Below are positions 41,310 through 50,595 of a DNA stretch of 64,000 nucleotides, in pieces; within the stretch, counting starts at the first letter, position 1; each line of letters starts with the position of its first letter. The stretch lies in contig NZ_AP028461.1 of assembly GCF_033097365.1 (NCBI RefSeq), positions 2,852,001-2,916,000 on the forward strand. Reading direction: 5' to 3'. Under the pieces are notes generated by a model, which was not told where the DNA came from, searched no databases, and was given only the letters and a program-made list of their open reading frames with translations. This DNA is from Actinoplanes sichuanensis (GTDB lineage Bacteria > Actinomycetota > Actinomycetes > Mycobacteriales > Micromonosporaceae). The translations under genes and the position numbers were made by a program.

Positions 41310-41867
41310 GTGACCACACCGGAAGACATCCTCGCCACCACCGCCTGGGGGGATCTGGAAGACGCCTACGGTTCCGCGGAGGACCTGCCCGGCCTGTTGC
41401 AGCCGCTCCTCAACGGGGAGACGGCCGACTTCGCCGCGGCCATGCACGCCCTGACCTGGAACCTGACCCACCAGGGCAACCTCTACTCGGCCACGTTGCC
41501 GGCCGCGCGGTACGTCGTCGCCGTCCTGACCGATCCCCGTACCAAGGCGGGCAAGGCGGCCATGCTGAGCTGGCTGAACGTGCTCGTCGGCAGCGCCGTC
41601 GAATTCGAGGAGTTCGACAACGAGCCGGACGCCGACGCCGTCCGCGAGGCGATCCCGTCCTTCTATCCGGCGGTCGCCGCCAACTTCGAACACACCAATC
41701 CGATGGTACGAGTGGCCGCCCGCCGCGCCGCCCTGACCATGCTCGACCGCCCCGGCCTGGAGCACGAGCGCGCCGCAGCGGCCCCACACCTGCTAGCCGA
41801 GCCCGAACTGCTGACCGACTCCGAACAGGGCGTGGTCCGCGCCGCCGTCGCCGGCTGGGAGGCCTGA
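41310..41867 (+). CDS. hypothetical HEAT-like protein, 185 residues
   Basis: The GTG at 41310 starts a helical, cytosolic protein (LPGLLQPLLNGETADFAAAM, MVRVAARRAALTMLDRPGLE) that looks like alpha-helical repeats. I recognise no catalytic motif. Confidence 0.6.
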   Translation: MTTPEDILATTAWGDLEDAYGSAEDLPGLLQPLLNGETADFAAAMHALTWNLTHQGNLYSATLPAARYVVAVLTDPRTKAGKAAMLSWLNVLVGSAVEFEEFDNEPDADAVREAIPSFYPAVAANFEHTNPMVRVAARRAALTMLDRPGLEHERAAAAPHLLAEPELLTDSEQGVVRAAVAGWEA

Positions 41868-41911
41868 CCCAGAGCCGCGCGGAGGGCCTCCCGCACCTCG
41901 ACCCTTGACGG

Positions 41912-42105
41912 CGGAGTCCTGGTTGAACGAGGCCAGATCGCCGTCGCGGAGGAGCTCCCGGATCGCCGCCCGGCGCACCTTGCCGCTGATGGTCCGGAGC
42001 ACAGGGCCAGGCCGGAGAAGCGCCACCATGCCGACACCGACCCCGAATTCCCGGCCGTCCGGCGGATGTCGGCGACCAGGATCCGCAGCCCTTCCCGGAC
42101 ATTCC
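41912..42105 (-). pseudogene. C-terminal fragment of a fatty acyl-AMP ligase
   Basis: The minus strand reads EFGVGVGMVALLRPGPVLRT, ISGKVRRAAIRELLRDGDLA, the conserved end of FadD/FAAL-type adenylating enzymes with the catalytic Lys in SGKVRR. A few residues upstream the matching sequence (VREGLRILVADIRRT) is in another frame, so there is a frameshift near 42060. The rest of the gene is missing. Confidence 0.65.
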
Positions 42106-42109
42106 GGCG

Positions 42110-42249
42110 ACCTCGCGGATGACTACCGCCGATTCATCGGTCCCATCCCGTTCTCGTCGCTTGGTGAGGGAGGCGAGCGCGCAAGTAACGTGGAGGAACT
42201 CAAGGCCCGTGGTTGGCGGATCGAGGATCTGAACACGACTGTGGCGTAA
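42110..42249 (+). pseudogene. C-terminal fragment, possibly an NAD(P)-dependent oxidoreductase
   Basis: DDYRRFIGPIPFSSLGEGGE and RASNVEELKARGWRIEDLN end in a stop at 42247-42249. The text is protein-like but has no N-terminal part. The family is a guess. Confidence 0.35.
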
Positions 42250-42431
42250 TTCCGCAGTTAGGCGCTCGTGCGGCCGCGCGGACTTCGGCGATCAGTGCGT
42301 CGAACGGGCAGATCCACCTCGACCAACTTGCCTGGATCGCCTGATGGCCGGGCCGGAGCCGGCTGCCCGGCCATCAGGCGAGGGCGGACCGGCGACCGGA
42401 GGCGCACCGTCTGCCCGGCCAGACCACGGAC

Positions 42432-42720
42432 GTGCGCGAGCTGCTCGACCCCGAGCTGGCGCTCGCCATGGACCCGGCGCCGAAACGGGACAGCGCCAAC
42501 GGCGGACTGGCAGCGATCCGTGCCGCCGCCGCACCGCTCGCCGGCGAGCCGCGACCGGTCACCGGCCTGCCGGTCGAGGTGACCGAGACGATGCTGGACC
42601 GCCGGTTGCCGGCGGTCCGCCCGGCCGGGACCGTGGGGGAGAGGCTGCCCGCACTGCTGTGGCTGCACGGTGGCGGCTGCATCTCCGGCGTGCCCGAGCA
42701 CGGCCAGGACCTGCTCGCCG
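42432..42720 (+). pseudogene. N-terminal part of an alpha/beta hydrolase fold-3 esterase, broken
   Basis: From the GTG at 42432 the frame reads VRELLDPELALAMDP..., then LPALLWLHGGGCISGVPEHG, with the oxyanion HGGG motif. After DLL (about 42715) the family pattern stops and no GDSAG nucleophile motif follows, so only the first third remains. Confidence 0.55.
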
Positions 42721-42932
42721 GGTCACGATCACCGCAACCGTGGAGCCGTCGTCCCTGTAGAGGGTTCGGCCGACGAAGAACCCGGCCGCGCCGCCCGGCT
42801 CATGTTCGAGCGCCGGGGACAACGGGCACGGCCGACAACGGTCTTATCATGCTCGGCGCTCACATCGTGGTCCGGGACTCGGTCCGTCCCCGTCCGCTGA
42901 GAGCGACCGGCGTCACGAGCCGGCATCCCGGG
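42721..42932. other. short stretch with gene debris
   Basis: A minus-strand run EHEPGGAAGFFVGRTLYRDD looks protein-like, but it has no gene around it. This is probably another fragment. Confidence 0.3.
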
Positions 42933-43883
42933 CTACCGGCTGCGTTCGGTTCCGAACGCTCTGATCAGCCGTTCGCGTTCGTTCAGGGTGATGGGCAGGA
43001 CGGAGCCGTGCCGCGCATCCACGGGCAGCGCGGCCGAGGTGTCGTGGCTCCACCGGCCCGAGGGGAGATCGCCGGTGCTGTACAGCTGATAGCCGCGGTG
43101 GCCGTTCTCGTCGATCAGCAGGTACCATCGGTCACCCGAAGAACCGGCGAACGCCGACGGTCCTTCGGCGTGCCGTAGTTCGGGCTTGCCGATGTCCTCC
43201 ACAACTGTCACGTAGGCCGGGTCCTCGAGCGCGGTGCCGCGTTCCATGAGGATGTGACGGCCCCGTTCCTCGGCGCAGCCGGCCCCCAGCGAGTTGGCGG
43301 AGAAGCGATACCATTCGCCCCGGTCGACGAGGAAGGTCGCGTCGATGACCGTGTGCCCCGGATCGTGGTAGATCTCGGCCGGTGTGAAGGTGCGGAAGTC
43401 GTCGGTCTGCGCGGCGAGCAGGCGCTGATGTTGCTCGGGGCCGGTGGTGTCGTGGTACAGCGCGGATGCCCAGATCATGAGCCAGGCGCCACGTTGCCGC
43501 GACCAGAACGCCTTCGGTGCCCAGGTGTTGCCGGCGTGGGGCGGCGCGACCTCGACCAGGGTAGGCGGCGACCAGGAGACCAGATCGTCCGACTCCCAGA
43601 TCACGACTGATCGGCTGCCCGTACGTGTCGCACGTTTCCAATCGTGGTCGGGGAAGATCCGCAGGTCGGTGCCGAGCACGATGAACCGGCCGTTCCTGGT
43701 GTCGCGAACGAGGAACGGATCCCGTACGCCGCGCTCGCCGAGGTCGTTGACGAGGACGGGCCGCCCGCCGTTCAGCTCCGTCCAGCCGGCCGGGCCGTCG
43801 ATGTCGCTGACAGCGAAGCGCACCTGTTCGCCGTCAGCGGTGATTTCCGGCTTGAAGTAGGCCAGGAGGTAGGCACCACTCAT
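42933..43883 (-). CDS. GH43-like five-bladed propeller glycosidase
   Basis: The 316-residue protein lacks a signal peptide. It starts SGAYLLAYFKPEITADGEQV and contains VRDPFLVRDTRNGRFIVLGT, SRSVVIWESDDLVSWSP, NTWAPKAFWSRQRGAWLMIW, AEGPSAFAGSSGDRWYLLID. These are blade motifs of the GH43/GH32 clan, with candidate catalytic Asp in RDPF and Glu in EGPS. It follows the sugar ABC transporter genes on the same strand, so it probably acts on the imported oligosaccharide in the cytosol. GGAA lies before the ATG. Confidence 0.8.
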   Translation of the reverse strand: MSGAYLLAYFKPEITADGEQVRFAVSDIDGPAGWTELNGGRPVLVNDLGERGVRDPFLVRDTRNGRFIVLGTDLRIFPDHDWKRATRTGSRSVVIWESDDLVSWSPPTLVEVAPPHAGNTWAPKAFWSRQRGAWLMIWASALYHDTTGPEQHQRLLAAQTDDFRTFTPAEIYHDPGHTVIDATFLVDRGEWYRFSANSLGAGCAEERGRHILMERGTALEDPAYVTVVEDIGKPELRHAEGPSAFAGSSGDRWYLLIDENGHRGYQLYSTGDLPSGRWSHDTSAALPVDARHGSVLPITLNERERLIRAFGTERSR

Positions 43884-43905
43884 CACTTCCTCACTTTCCC
43901 GGGAG

Positions 43906-44817
43906 TCAACCCTTGACGCCGGAGCTGAGGGCCGAGCTGATGAAGTAGCGCTGGAAGAACAGGAAGATCACCAGCGCCGGCAGGATGTAAAGGATTGATC
44001 CGGCCGCCTGCAGGGTGGGGATGCCGTTGCCGAGCGGATCGAGATAGGCGTTGGTGACGGCGACGGAGAGGGTGGTGTTGTCCTGGGTGAGCAGCAGTGC
44101 GGGGGTGAGGTAGTCGCCCCACGCCCAGGTGAACTGCAGCAGCAGCGAGGTGAGCAGGATCGGCCGGGACAACGGCAGGAAGATCTGCACGAAGATCCGG
44201 GGCCAGCCGCAACCGTCGATGATGGCGGCGTCCTCGAGCTCCAGCGGGATGGCGGCGAAGAACTGCCGGAACAGGAAGATCATGTACGCCGACCCGCTGA
44301 GCCCCCACAGCACCCACGGCCAGTAGGTGCCGACGAGGCTGAGCCGGGAGAACATCATGTACGTCGGGATGAGCGTGGCGATGTGCGGGATCATCATCGT
44401 GGCCAGCACGATGGTGAACAGGGGCTTGCTGCCGCGGGCCCGGATCCGGGCGAAGGCGAAGCCGACGGTCGCGCTGGACGCGGTGGTGAGTACGGCGGTC
44501 AGCGTGGCCAGGAACAGCGAGTTGCCGAAGTAGGCGCCGAGCTCGACGCGGGTGACCGCCTCGACGAAGTTGCCCCACTGGAGATTGTCGAAGCGCAGGA
44601 GCCCACCGGCGCCCTCGGCGAGTTGCTCCCGGGCGGCCAGCGCGGTGAGCAGGATCCACAGGAACGGTCCGCCGAACAGGGCCACGCAGACGACGATCGC
44701 GATGTAGACGAACGCCGACTGGCGCTGGCGTCGCTCGCGGGCCCGGCCGGATCCGGTCCGGCGGTTGACCGGGGCGGTGTCGCCGGCCGGTGGGTGCTGG
44801 GTGAGCAGGGTGGTCAC
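43906..44817 (-). CDS. CUT1 sugar ABC transporter permease (MalG type)
   Basis: The 303-residue protein has six membrane helices and the EAA loop LEDAAIIDGCGWPRIFVQIF followed by LPLSRP. It ends in an FFQRYFISSALSSGVKG tail, typical of MalG. It pairs with the permease at 44832-45782. No ATP-binding subunit is encoded in the locus, so a shared MsiK-type ATPase is likely. Confidence 0.9.
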   Translation of the reverse strand: MTTLLTQHPPAGDTAPVNRRTGSGRARERRQRQSAFVYIAIVVCVALFGGPFLWILLTALAAREQLAEGAGGLLRFDNLQWGNFVEAVTRVELGAYFGNSLFLATLTAVLTTASSATVGFAFARIRARGSKPLFTIVLATMMIPHIATLIPTYMMFSRLSLVGTYWPWVLWGLSGSAYMIFLFRQFFAAIPLELEDAAIIDGCGWPRIFVQIFLPLSRPILLTSLLLQFTWAWGDYLTPALLLTQDNTTLSVAVTNAYLDPLGNGIPTLQAAGSILYILPALVIFLFFQRYFISSALSSGVKG

Positions 44818-44831
44818 CGGGGATCCGCCTC

Positions 44832-45782
44832 TCAGTCCTCGTTGGTGGAAGCTTGGTAGTGCACCCAGCGCCGGCTGCTGCGCTGCAGGGCGAGGGTGAT
44901 CAGCATGATCACCACGAAGAAGACCCAGAGCATCGCGGAGCCGAAGCCGAACCGGTTGTTGGTGAAGAACTTCTCGTAGACCTGCACCATGTAGAGGTGG
45001 GTGCTCGGTGGCACGCTGGCCGCTGTCGCGATGCTGCTGGTCTGGGCGAGCAGCATCGGCTGGACCAGGACCTGCAGGGCGCCGATGACACCGGTGACGA
45101 CCTGGAAGTACAGCACCGGGGAGATCATCGGAATGGTTACATGCCGGATCGTCTGCCAGCCGTTGGCGCCGTCGAGGACCGCGGCTTCGTTAAGCTCGCC
45201 CGGCACGTCCTGCAGGGCGGCCAGGATGATGACCATGCCACCGCCCAGGCCCCATAGGGAGACCATCAGCAGGGAGTAGAAGGCGTACGGGTCGATGAGC
45301 CAGGAGATCGACGACGGCAGGCCGACCAGGTCCAGGATGCCGTTGAGCATGCCGGCGTCCGGGTTCAGGACCAGGCGCCACATGATCGCAGTCGCGACCA
45401 CCGGCACCACCGACGGCAGGAAGAAGATCGCCCGGATCAGGCCTACGGCCCGGATCCGCCGGTTGACCAGGATCGCCAGGCCGAGGCCGCCGGCGACGCT
45501 CAGCGGCACCACGGCGGCGGTGTAGAGCACCGTCTGCCACAGGCTCCGCAGCGCCTGGGGATAGTCGGTGAACAACTCGACGTAGTTCTTGAGGCCGATG
45601 AACCGGTAACCCGGCGCCATCCCGTCGAAGTTGGTCAGGCTGATGACGAGCGCCCAGCCCAGCGGAATGATGGTCAGCGCCAGGAAGCCGAGGATCCACG
45701 GCGCGGCGAACAGGTAGAACGTCGAGGCGGGGTAGCGCCGCCAGTGGCGAGACCGGGCGGGAGGGGCGGCCAGCGTGGTCAT
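44832..45782 (-). CDS. CUT1 sugar ABC transporter permease (MalF type)
   Basis: The 316-residue protein has six membrane helices, with an EAA loop ELNEAAVLDGANGWQTIRHV and TIPMISP. The ATG at 45782 overlaps the stop of the binding-protein gene (ATGA), which sets the start against a far longer in-frame reading. Confidence 0.9.
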   Translation of the reverse strand: MTTLAAPPARSRHWRRYPASTFYLFAAPWILGFLALTIIPLGWALVISLTNFDGMAPGYRFIGLKNYVELFTDYPQALRSLWQTVLYTAAVVPLSVAGGLGLAILVNRRIRAVGLIRAIFFLPSVVPVVATAIMWRLVLNPDAGMLNGILDLVGLPSSISWLIDPYAFYSLLMVSLWGLGGGMVIILAALQDVPGELNEAAVLDGANGWQTIRHVTIPMISPVLYFQVVTGVIGALQVLVQPMLLAQTSSIATAASVPPSTHLYMVQVYEKFFTNNRFGFGSAMLWVFFVVIMLITLALQRSSRRWVHYQASTNED

Positions 45783-47134
45783 CCCACCAGTTCCTTGCCC
45801 CGCTTGAGGTCCTTGTTGATCTGGTCCTGAATGCGCACGCAGGCGTCGGGGACGGAGATGTTGCCCTTGAGCAGATCGGTCATCTGCGTCTCGATGGCGG
45901 CCTTGACCTGGTCGGCGGTGGCGTATGGCGAGAAGGGCAGCGTGACGAGGTGCTCCAGCTCCGCCTGTGCGGTCTTGAACGCCTCCTTCTGGTAGTCGAG
46001 CTCCTGCGGGATGTACTGCCACAGGGACTTCAGCGCCGGCAGGCCCCAGCCGCTCTTGGCCCGCTCGACGGCGGGCGGACCGCTCATGAAGTACTCCATG
46101 ACCTTCCAGGCCCCGTCCTTGTTCTTCGCCTTCGTCGGGATCCAGGCGCCCATGCCGCCGTTGTAGCTCATGTTCATGCGGGTGCCGAAGGTCGCGGCCG
46201 GGGCCATCCGGATCGTCTTCTGCAACTCGGCGGGGGCCTTGGCGAAGTTGCCGCCGAACCAGAAGCCGTCCTTGGTGATGGCCATCTTCCCGGCGGCGAA
46301 AGTGGAGTAGTCGGCGTTGTCGGGCAGCGGGTTCAGCACGGTGGGGCCGATCCCGGCGCGGCCGAAGTCGGTGTACCACTGGACCGCCCGCTGCGCCGCG
46401 GGGCTGGTGAAGTCGATCTCGGTCATGTCCGCGTTGAAGAGGGTGCCGCCCTGCTGGGCGACCATCAGCCGGATCGGGGTCGAGACCGACCAGGCCCACT
46501 CCAGGCCCAGGCCGTACTGCACGGTCTTGCCGTCCTGGCGCACCGTGAGCTTCTTGCCCAGCTCCAGCAGCTCGTCCCAGGAGATCGGCTCGGTGGTGCT
46601 CAGCGGCTCGATCTTCGCCTTCTCGAACAGCGCCGTGTTCTGCCAGAGGCAGGCGTCCGGGCTCCAGTCCTTGATCAGCGAGTAGTACTTGCCGGTGCCG
46701 TTGGTCTTGCCGTCCCACCGGTTGTTGTCGTTGATGGGCAACAGGTCGTCGCGCTTCAGGACCGAACTGGCGTCGATGTACGGGTCCAGCGGCTCGACCA
46801 GCCCTCGGAACACATTGAGCGGCTCGGCCCGTCCGCGTACGAAGTCGGGCGGGCTGCCGGCCGACATCATCGCCTTGAGCCGGGCCGGGTCGTCCTCGAT
46901 GAACTCGATCGTGAGGCCCGGGTTGAGCTTCTCGAACTCCGCGATGTGCTCCTTGGTGAACTCGGCGCTCTTGAACATCACCGTGACCGTCTTCGAGGAG
47001 CCCGAGCCGGAGCCCGAGCCGCCCCCGGTGGTGCAGCCCGCCAGCGCCGGCGCGCCGACGGCGCCGGCCGTCAGCAGGGTGGCGCCGAGGAACGAGCGCC
47101 GGCTCAACGGTGCCGATGAGGGAAAGGGCGTCAT
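45779..47134 (-). CDS. sugar ABC transporter substrate-binding lipoprotein
   Basis: The 451-residue protein has a twin-arginine-like n-region (SRRSFLGATLLTAGAVG) and a lipobox ending ALAGC, followed by a Gly/Ser linker. The body is a cluster B solute-binding protein of CUT1 systems (FTSPAAQRAVQWYTDFGRAG, GKMAITKDGFWFGGNFAKAP). The ATG at 47134 has GAAGAGG upstream. It captures an oligosaccharide at the cell surface. Confidence 0.9.
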   Translation of the reverse strand: MTPFPSSAPLSRRSFLGATLLTAGAVGAPALAGCTTGGGSGSGSGSSKTVTVMFKSAEFTKEHIAEFEKLNPGLTIEFIEDDPARLKAMMSAGSPPDFVRGRAEPLNVFRGLVEPLDPYIDASSVLKRDDLLPINDNNRWDGKTNGTGKYYSLIKDWSPDACLWQNTALFEKAKIEPLSTTEPISWDELLELGKKLTVRQDGKTVQYGLGLEWAWSVSTPIRLMVAQQGGTLFNADMTEIDFTSPAAQRAVQWYTDFGRAGIGPTVLNPLPDNADYSTFAAGKMAITKDGFWFGGNFAKAPAELQKTIRMAPAATFGTRMNMSYNGGMGAWIPTKAKNKDGAWKVMEYFMSGPPAVERAKSGWGLPALKSLWQYIPQELDYQKEAFKTAQAELEHLVTLPFSPYATADQVKAAIETQMTDLLKGNISVPDACVRIQDQINKDLKRGKELVG

Positions 47135-47351
47135 GGAACAGACCTCTTCTCCGTAAGGGTGGGACTGCGGTCCTGCTGGAGTGGTGTTTTCCGCCAGAGG
47201 GCCGGTGACGGGGCACAACCGGGGACGGGGCCGTGGCAGCAGGCCGAACGAGACATTTCGGGGCGATGTCAAGGCGATTACAGGTGCTACGGTGCACCCT
47301 CTAAAGTATTACTGCCAAGGTCTATTAAGCATATTTATCTGGCTGTACGGT
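47135..47351 (-). promoter_or_regulatory. promoter region of the sugar transporter operon
   Basis: The patch 47300-47345 is AT-rich for this genome. On the minus strand TTGACA occurs at about 47266-47271, and an inverted repeat CCGAA-N8-TTCGG lies at 47244-47261. No clear -10 element was found. Confidence 0.4.
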
Positions 47352-47381
47352 GGTGGGCTCGCGGCTTGCCGCGAGCCCACC
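47352..47381 (-). terminator. terminator of the GH43-FIVAR gene
   Basis: GGTGGGCTCGCGG and CCGCGAGCCCACC form a perfect 13-bp stem with a CTTG loop, 58 bases after the stop of the glycosidase gene. Confidence 0.75.
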
Positions 47382-47438
47382 GTGGGTCAGGGTCTGTCAT
47401 GATCGCGGTCGATGGCGTGCCACCGCCGTGATCGGCTG

Positions 47439-49247
47439 CTACGAGGTCTTGACGAGGGAGAGGCCGTCGACCCAGAGATTGCCGTTGTCACCGGTGGCCC
47501 GGATCGTCACCCGGGCACTGCCGGCGGCCAGGGTGAAGCCGGCCAGCTGGCGCTGGGTCCAGTTGGTGCCGGTCGGGACGGTCAGGGTGCGCACGACGCC
47601 GCTGGAGTCGGTCACCGTCACCTGAGCGGTGCTGACGGTTCCCGAGGTCTTCGTGGCCGCCGCGAGCCGGTAGGTGCCGGCCGGCACGGTGACGTCCTGG
47701 CGTACCCCGCCCGCGAAGGCCGATGTGGCGCCGACGCGCAGCGAGAAGCTGCTGCCGTTGGCCCCACCGTTGGCGTTGCCAGCGATCGCGGTCGTGCCCG
47801 AGTCGACGAAGCTGGTCCACCCGCGCACCGCGCTGACGAGGATCCGGTCGGCCTGGAAGTCGGGGTTGAGGATGTAGTTGTTGCCCGCCGCGACCCGCCA
47901 TTCGCCGGTGGTGGCGTTGAACTGCCACTGGCTCAGCGAGTGGAACTGCGGCCGGCTGCCGGTCTTGTCCACCGGCATCCACTGGTTGTAGCCGATGCCG
48001 TTCCAGGCGAAGTCGGCCCAGCGGTCACCGGCGAAGATCACCGTGTTCTGCACGGTGCCCTTGACGGTCACGAAGAAGCCGGTCTGGGTCACGTGGCTGT
48101 AGTCCGCCTCGGTGCCCGGCAGGACGTACTCGGCGGAATAGGCTCCTTGGATGTTGCTGGTCGCCGACTCGAGCACGTATGCGACCGAGGAGTTCCAGCC
48201 GTGCAGGTCGGATGCCGCGTGGTAGTACCTGCCGTCGAGTTTGAACATGGCGTTGCCCTCGCGCCCGGCGGAGCTGTAGCCGATCTGCACGGCGGGCTCC
48301 GCGTACAGCGAGTCGGACGGCCGGAGCCGGGAGACGAAGGCGCGTGCGCGTCCCGAGGCGTTGGAGAAGATCAGATAGTCCGTCCCGTCGTCGTCGGTGA
48401 AGACGGTCTGGTCCCCGGTGGCCGGCGTCGGCGAGTTGGTGATCTGCGCCTGGACGGTGACGCCGTCGAAGGTGTCGGTGGGCGAGTCGCCGCGCAGGAA
48501 CATGATCCCGCCCTTGCCCTGTGAGACGAGCACGTACTTGCCGGTGGTCTCGTTGTAGGAGACACCGAGGCGGCCCACCCAGCCACTGCTGAGGTTGGTC
48601 CCGTCCGGGAAGGTCGTGGCGGCGGTGGCGACATTGCGCTCGAACTTCCAGTTCACCAGGTCCTGCGAGGAGTACACCGGGATCGCCACGAAGGTGGTCT
48701 CGGTGTTGTACTTCTTCGTCGGGCTGGCCAGATAGTGCTCGGCGCCCAGGTAGTGCACCCCGTACCAGTAGTAGGTGTCACCGAACCGGAAGACGCCACC
48801 GCCCTGCGAGTAGATCGGATTGCCGCTGGTGTCGCGCCAGAACGTGTCGTTGGTGATGGTCTGGAACGTTCCCGCGTCGGCGGCCACCAGGTCACCGGCG
48901 GCGGTCACCAGGGCGGTCTTGGCGGAGGCGACCTGTGCCGCGGTTGCGGCCCGGTCGCCGGCGACCCGGCTGGCGGCGGTCAGGGCCGCGGCGAACGGGG
49001 CCCACGATCCGGCGGTATACCGGCCGGGCACCCGGGTGGTGTAGTCCGCGACCAGGCTTCTCAGGCCGCGCACCATCACCAGCGCGCCGGTGTCCCCGGC
49101 GGAGGAGAACGCCGCCCACGAGCCGGCTGTGTAGTCGGAGGCGTGGTAACGGGCACTGGCGGGCGCCGCGGGGGACACCGGAACCAGCAGCAGGGCGGCG
49201 AGCATGGACGTCCGGCGCTTCCACACCGAGCGTGATGAGCGAGTCAT
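47439..49247 (-). CDS. secreted GH43-like enzyme with FIVAR domain and C-terminal carbohydrate-binding domain
   Basis: The 602-residue protein has a signal peptide (residues 1-32), a FIVAR-like helical region to about 120, then a GH43-type propeller: DTSGNPIYSQGGGVFRFGDT, YYWYGV, DQTVFTDDDGTDYLIFSNAS and GREGNAMFKLDGRYY. The C-terminal 140 residues form a beta-sandwich (ILNPDFQADRI, TVPAGTYRLAA, VDGLSL). The catalytic region resembles exo-beta-1,3-galactanases (GH43 subfamily 24/34 style) more than arabinanases. It is paralogous to 58319-61249. Confidence 0.8.
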   Translation of the reverse strand: MTRSSRSVWKRRTSMLAALLLVPVSPAAPASARYHASDYTAGSWAAFSSAGDTGALVMVRGLRSLVADYTTRVPGRYTAGSWAPFAAALTAASRVAGDRAATAAQVASAKTALVTAAGDLVAADAGTFQTITNDTFWRDTSGNPIYSQGGGVFRFGDTYYWYGVHYLGAEHYLASPTKKYNTETTFVAIPVYSSQDLVNWKFERNVATAATTFPDGTNLSSGWVGRLGVSYNETTGKYVLVSQGKGGIMFLRGDSPTDTFDGVTVQAQITNSPTPATGDQTVFTDDDGTDYLIFSNASGRARAFVSRLRPSDSLYAEPAVQIGYSSAGREGNAMFKLDGRYYHAASDLHGWNSSVAYVLESATSNIQGAYSAEYVLPGTEADYSHVTQTGFFVTVKGTVQNTVIFAGDRWADFAWNGIGYNQWMPVDKTGSRPQFHSLSQWQFNATTGEWRVAAGNNYILNPDFQADRILVSAVRGWTSFVDSGTTAIAGNANGGANGSSFSLRVGATSAFAGGVRQDVTVPAGTYRLAAATKTSGTVSTAQVTVTDSSGVVRTLTVPTGTNWTQRQLAGFTLAAGSARVTIRATGDNGNLWVDGLSLVKTS

Positions 49248-49281
49248 GTGCTCTGTCCTTCTGTTTGTGGGATGCCGGAGG

Positions 49282-50595
49282 TCAGGAGATCTCGAAGGCG
49301 CCGAGATCGGGGGCCTGGCCCCGGTAGGTCAGGCCGACGTCGACGCCACGGTCGATCAGGGCACTGGTCGTGGTGGGCCGCAGGTGGGGCAGGGCGGGCA
49401 GGCTGCCGTCGGACGAGCGGGCGGTGTCCCAGCCGGTCGTCGACACGCTCTGGAACTGGCTGTTCGACAGGGTGATGCCGAGGTTCCAGGAGTTGTTCGT
49501 GGCGGTGGTGCCGGTCATGTTCGCGGTCAGCGTGCCGGCGTAGGCCACGTTGTTGCGCAGGTTGCCCCGGCCGACGGCCGCGCCGCTGGAGTCGACTCCG
49601 AGCATGTTGAAGTCGGTGCCGTTGGCGTACCCCGTGTTGTTGAAGTAGTCGTTGGCGACCGGATGGTGGTTGGCGTAGAAGCCCGCGGCCCGGTTGAGGA
49701 AGGCGACCGAGAAGCGGACGGTGTGCTTGACCGCGCCGGCGTCGTAGTCGCCGCCGAACCCGCCCACCTTGTAGCCGTTGCCGTTCCCGGCGGCGGTCGT
49801 CGTGCCGGGCACGTACCCGTTACGCCACGCCCACGAGTACTCGATGGTCACCGGCGCGTAGGTGGAGATCAGGTCGAAGCCGTCATCGGCGTTCCACCAG
49901 GCGCGGCAGCCCCGGAACACGTTGGCGGCCCGGCCGGCCGGTGCGTAGTGCGACCCGAAGCCGTCGGCGTTCTCCCCGGGGGAGTCGGAGCTGTGCAGGT
50001 CGTAGTTGTGGTGCGAGTCGCTGTTGACGACGAGGTTGCCGCCGCCACCGTTGATGAACAGGCCGGTCCCCATGTGATGGTGGGTGTCGATCTGCTCGAA
50101 GGTGTTGTTGCTACCGGAGATCCAGAGTCCCCAGGACTCGGCGTTCAGGTCGTTGTTCTGCGGCACACCGCGGACCTCGAGGCCTTTGAGGTGCAGATAG
50201 CTGCCGGTGACGTCGAAGCCCTTGATCCGGCAGTCGTCGGTCATCCCGGAGAAGTCGAACACCGGCTTCTCGCCTGGGTAGGCCCAGTAGCGGATCGGGT
50301 TGCCGGACGTGCCGCTCTTGTTCAGGGTGATCGCGTCGACCCGGGCCGTCCGGCTCGCGCAGGCGCTGGTTGCGCGGGTGTAGGTGTAGGTGCCGCCGCG
50401 GAGGTAGACGGTGTCGCCGGCCGCGGCGACGGACTGCGCCTTCGCGATCGACTTCCACGGTGCCGAGGCGGTTCCGGCGGCGCTGTCGCTGCCGTTGGGG
50501 GCGACGTAGTAGACGGCCGCCGCGGATGCGGTGCCCGCCGTGACGGCAACGCCGCCGACCAGGAGAGCCAGAACTAGGAGGGCGCGGAGGCTCAT
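49282..50595 (-). CDS. PL9-family pectate lyase, secreted
   Basis: The 437-residue protein has a signal peptide (LLVLALLVGGVAVTAGTASA) and a right-handed parallel beta-helix. It begins YYVAPNGSDSAAGTASAPWK, a standard start, and contains HSSDSPGENADGFGSHYAPA and FRGCRAWWNADDGFDLISTY, the calcium and catalytic region of PL9 lyases. It cleaves polygalacturonate or rhamnogalacturonan. It overlaps the acetylesterase gene by 4 bases. Confidence 0.85.
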   Translation of the reverse strand: MSLRALLVLALLVGGVAVTAGTASAAAVYYVAPNGSDSAAGTASAPWKSIAKAQSVAAAGDTVYLRGGTYTYTRATSACASRTARVDAITLNKSGTSGNPIRYWAYPGEKPVFDFSGMTDDCRIKGFDVTGSYLHLKGLEVRGVPQNNDLNAESWGLWISGSNNTFEQIDTHHHMGTGLFINGGGGNLVVNSDSHHNYDLHSSDSPGENADGFGSHYAPAGRAANVFRGCRAWWNADDGFDLISTYAPVTIEYSWAWRNGYVPGTTTAAGNGNGYKVGGFGGDYDAGAVKHTVRFSVAFLNRAAGFYANHHPVANDYFNNTGYANGTDFNMLGVDSSGAAVGRGNLRNNVAYAGTLTANMTGTTATNNSWNLGITLSNSQFQSVSTTGWDTARSSDGSLPALPHLRPTTTSALIDRGVDVGLTYRGQAPDLGAFEIS

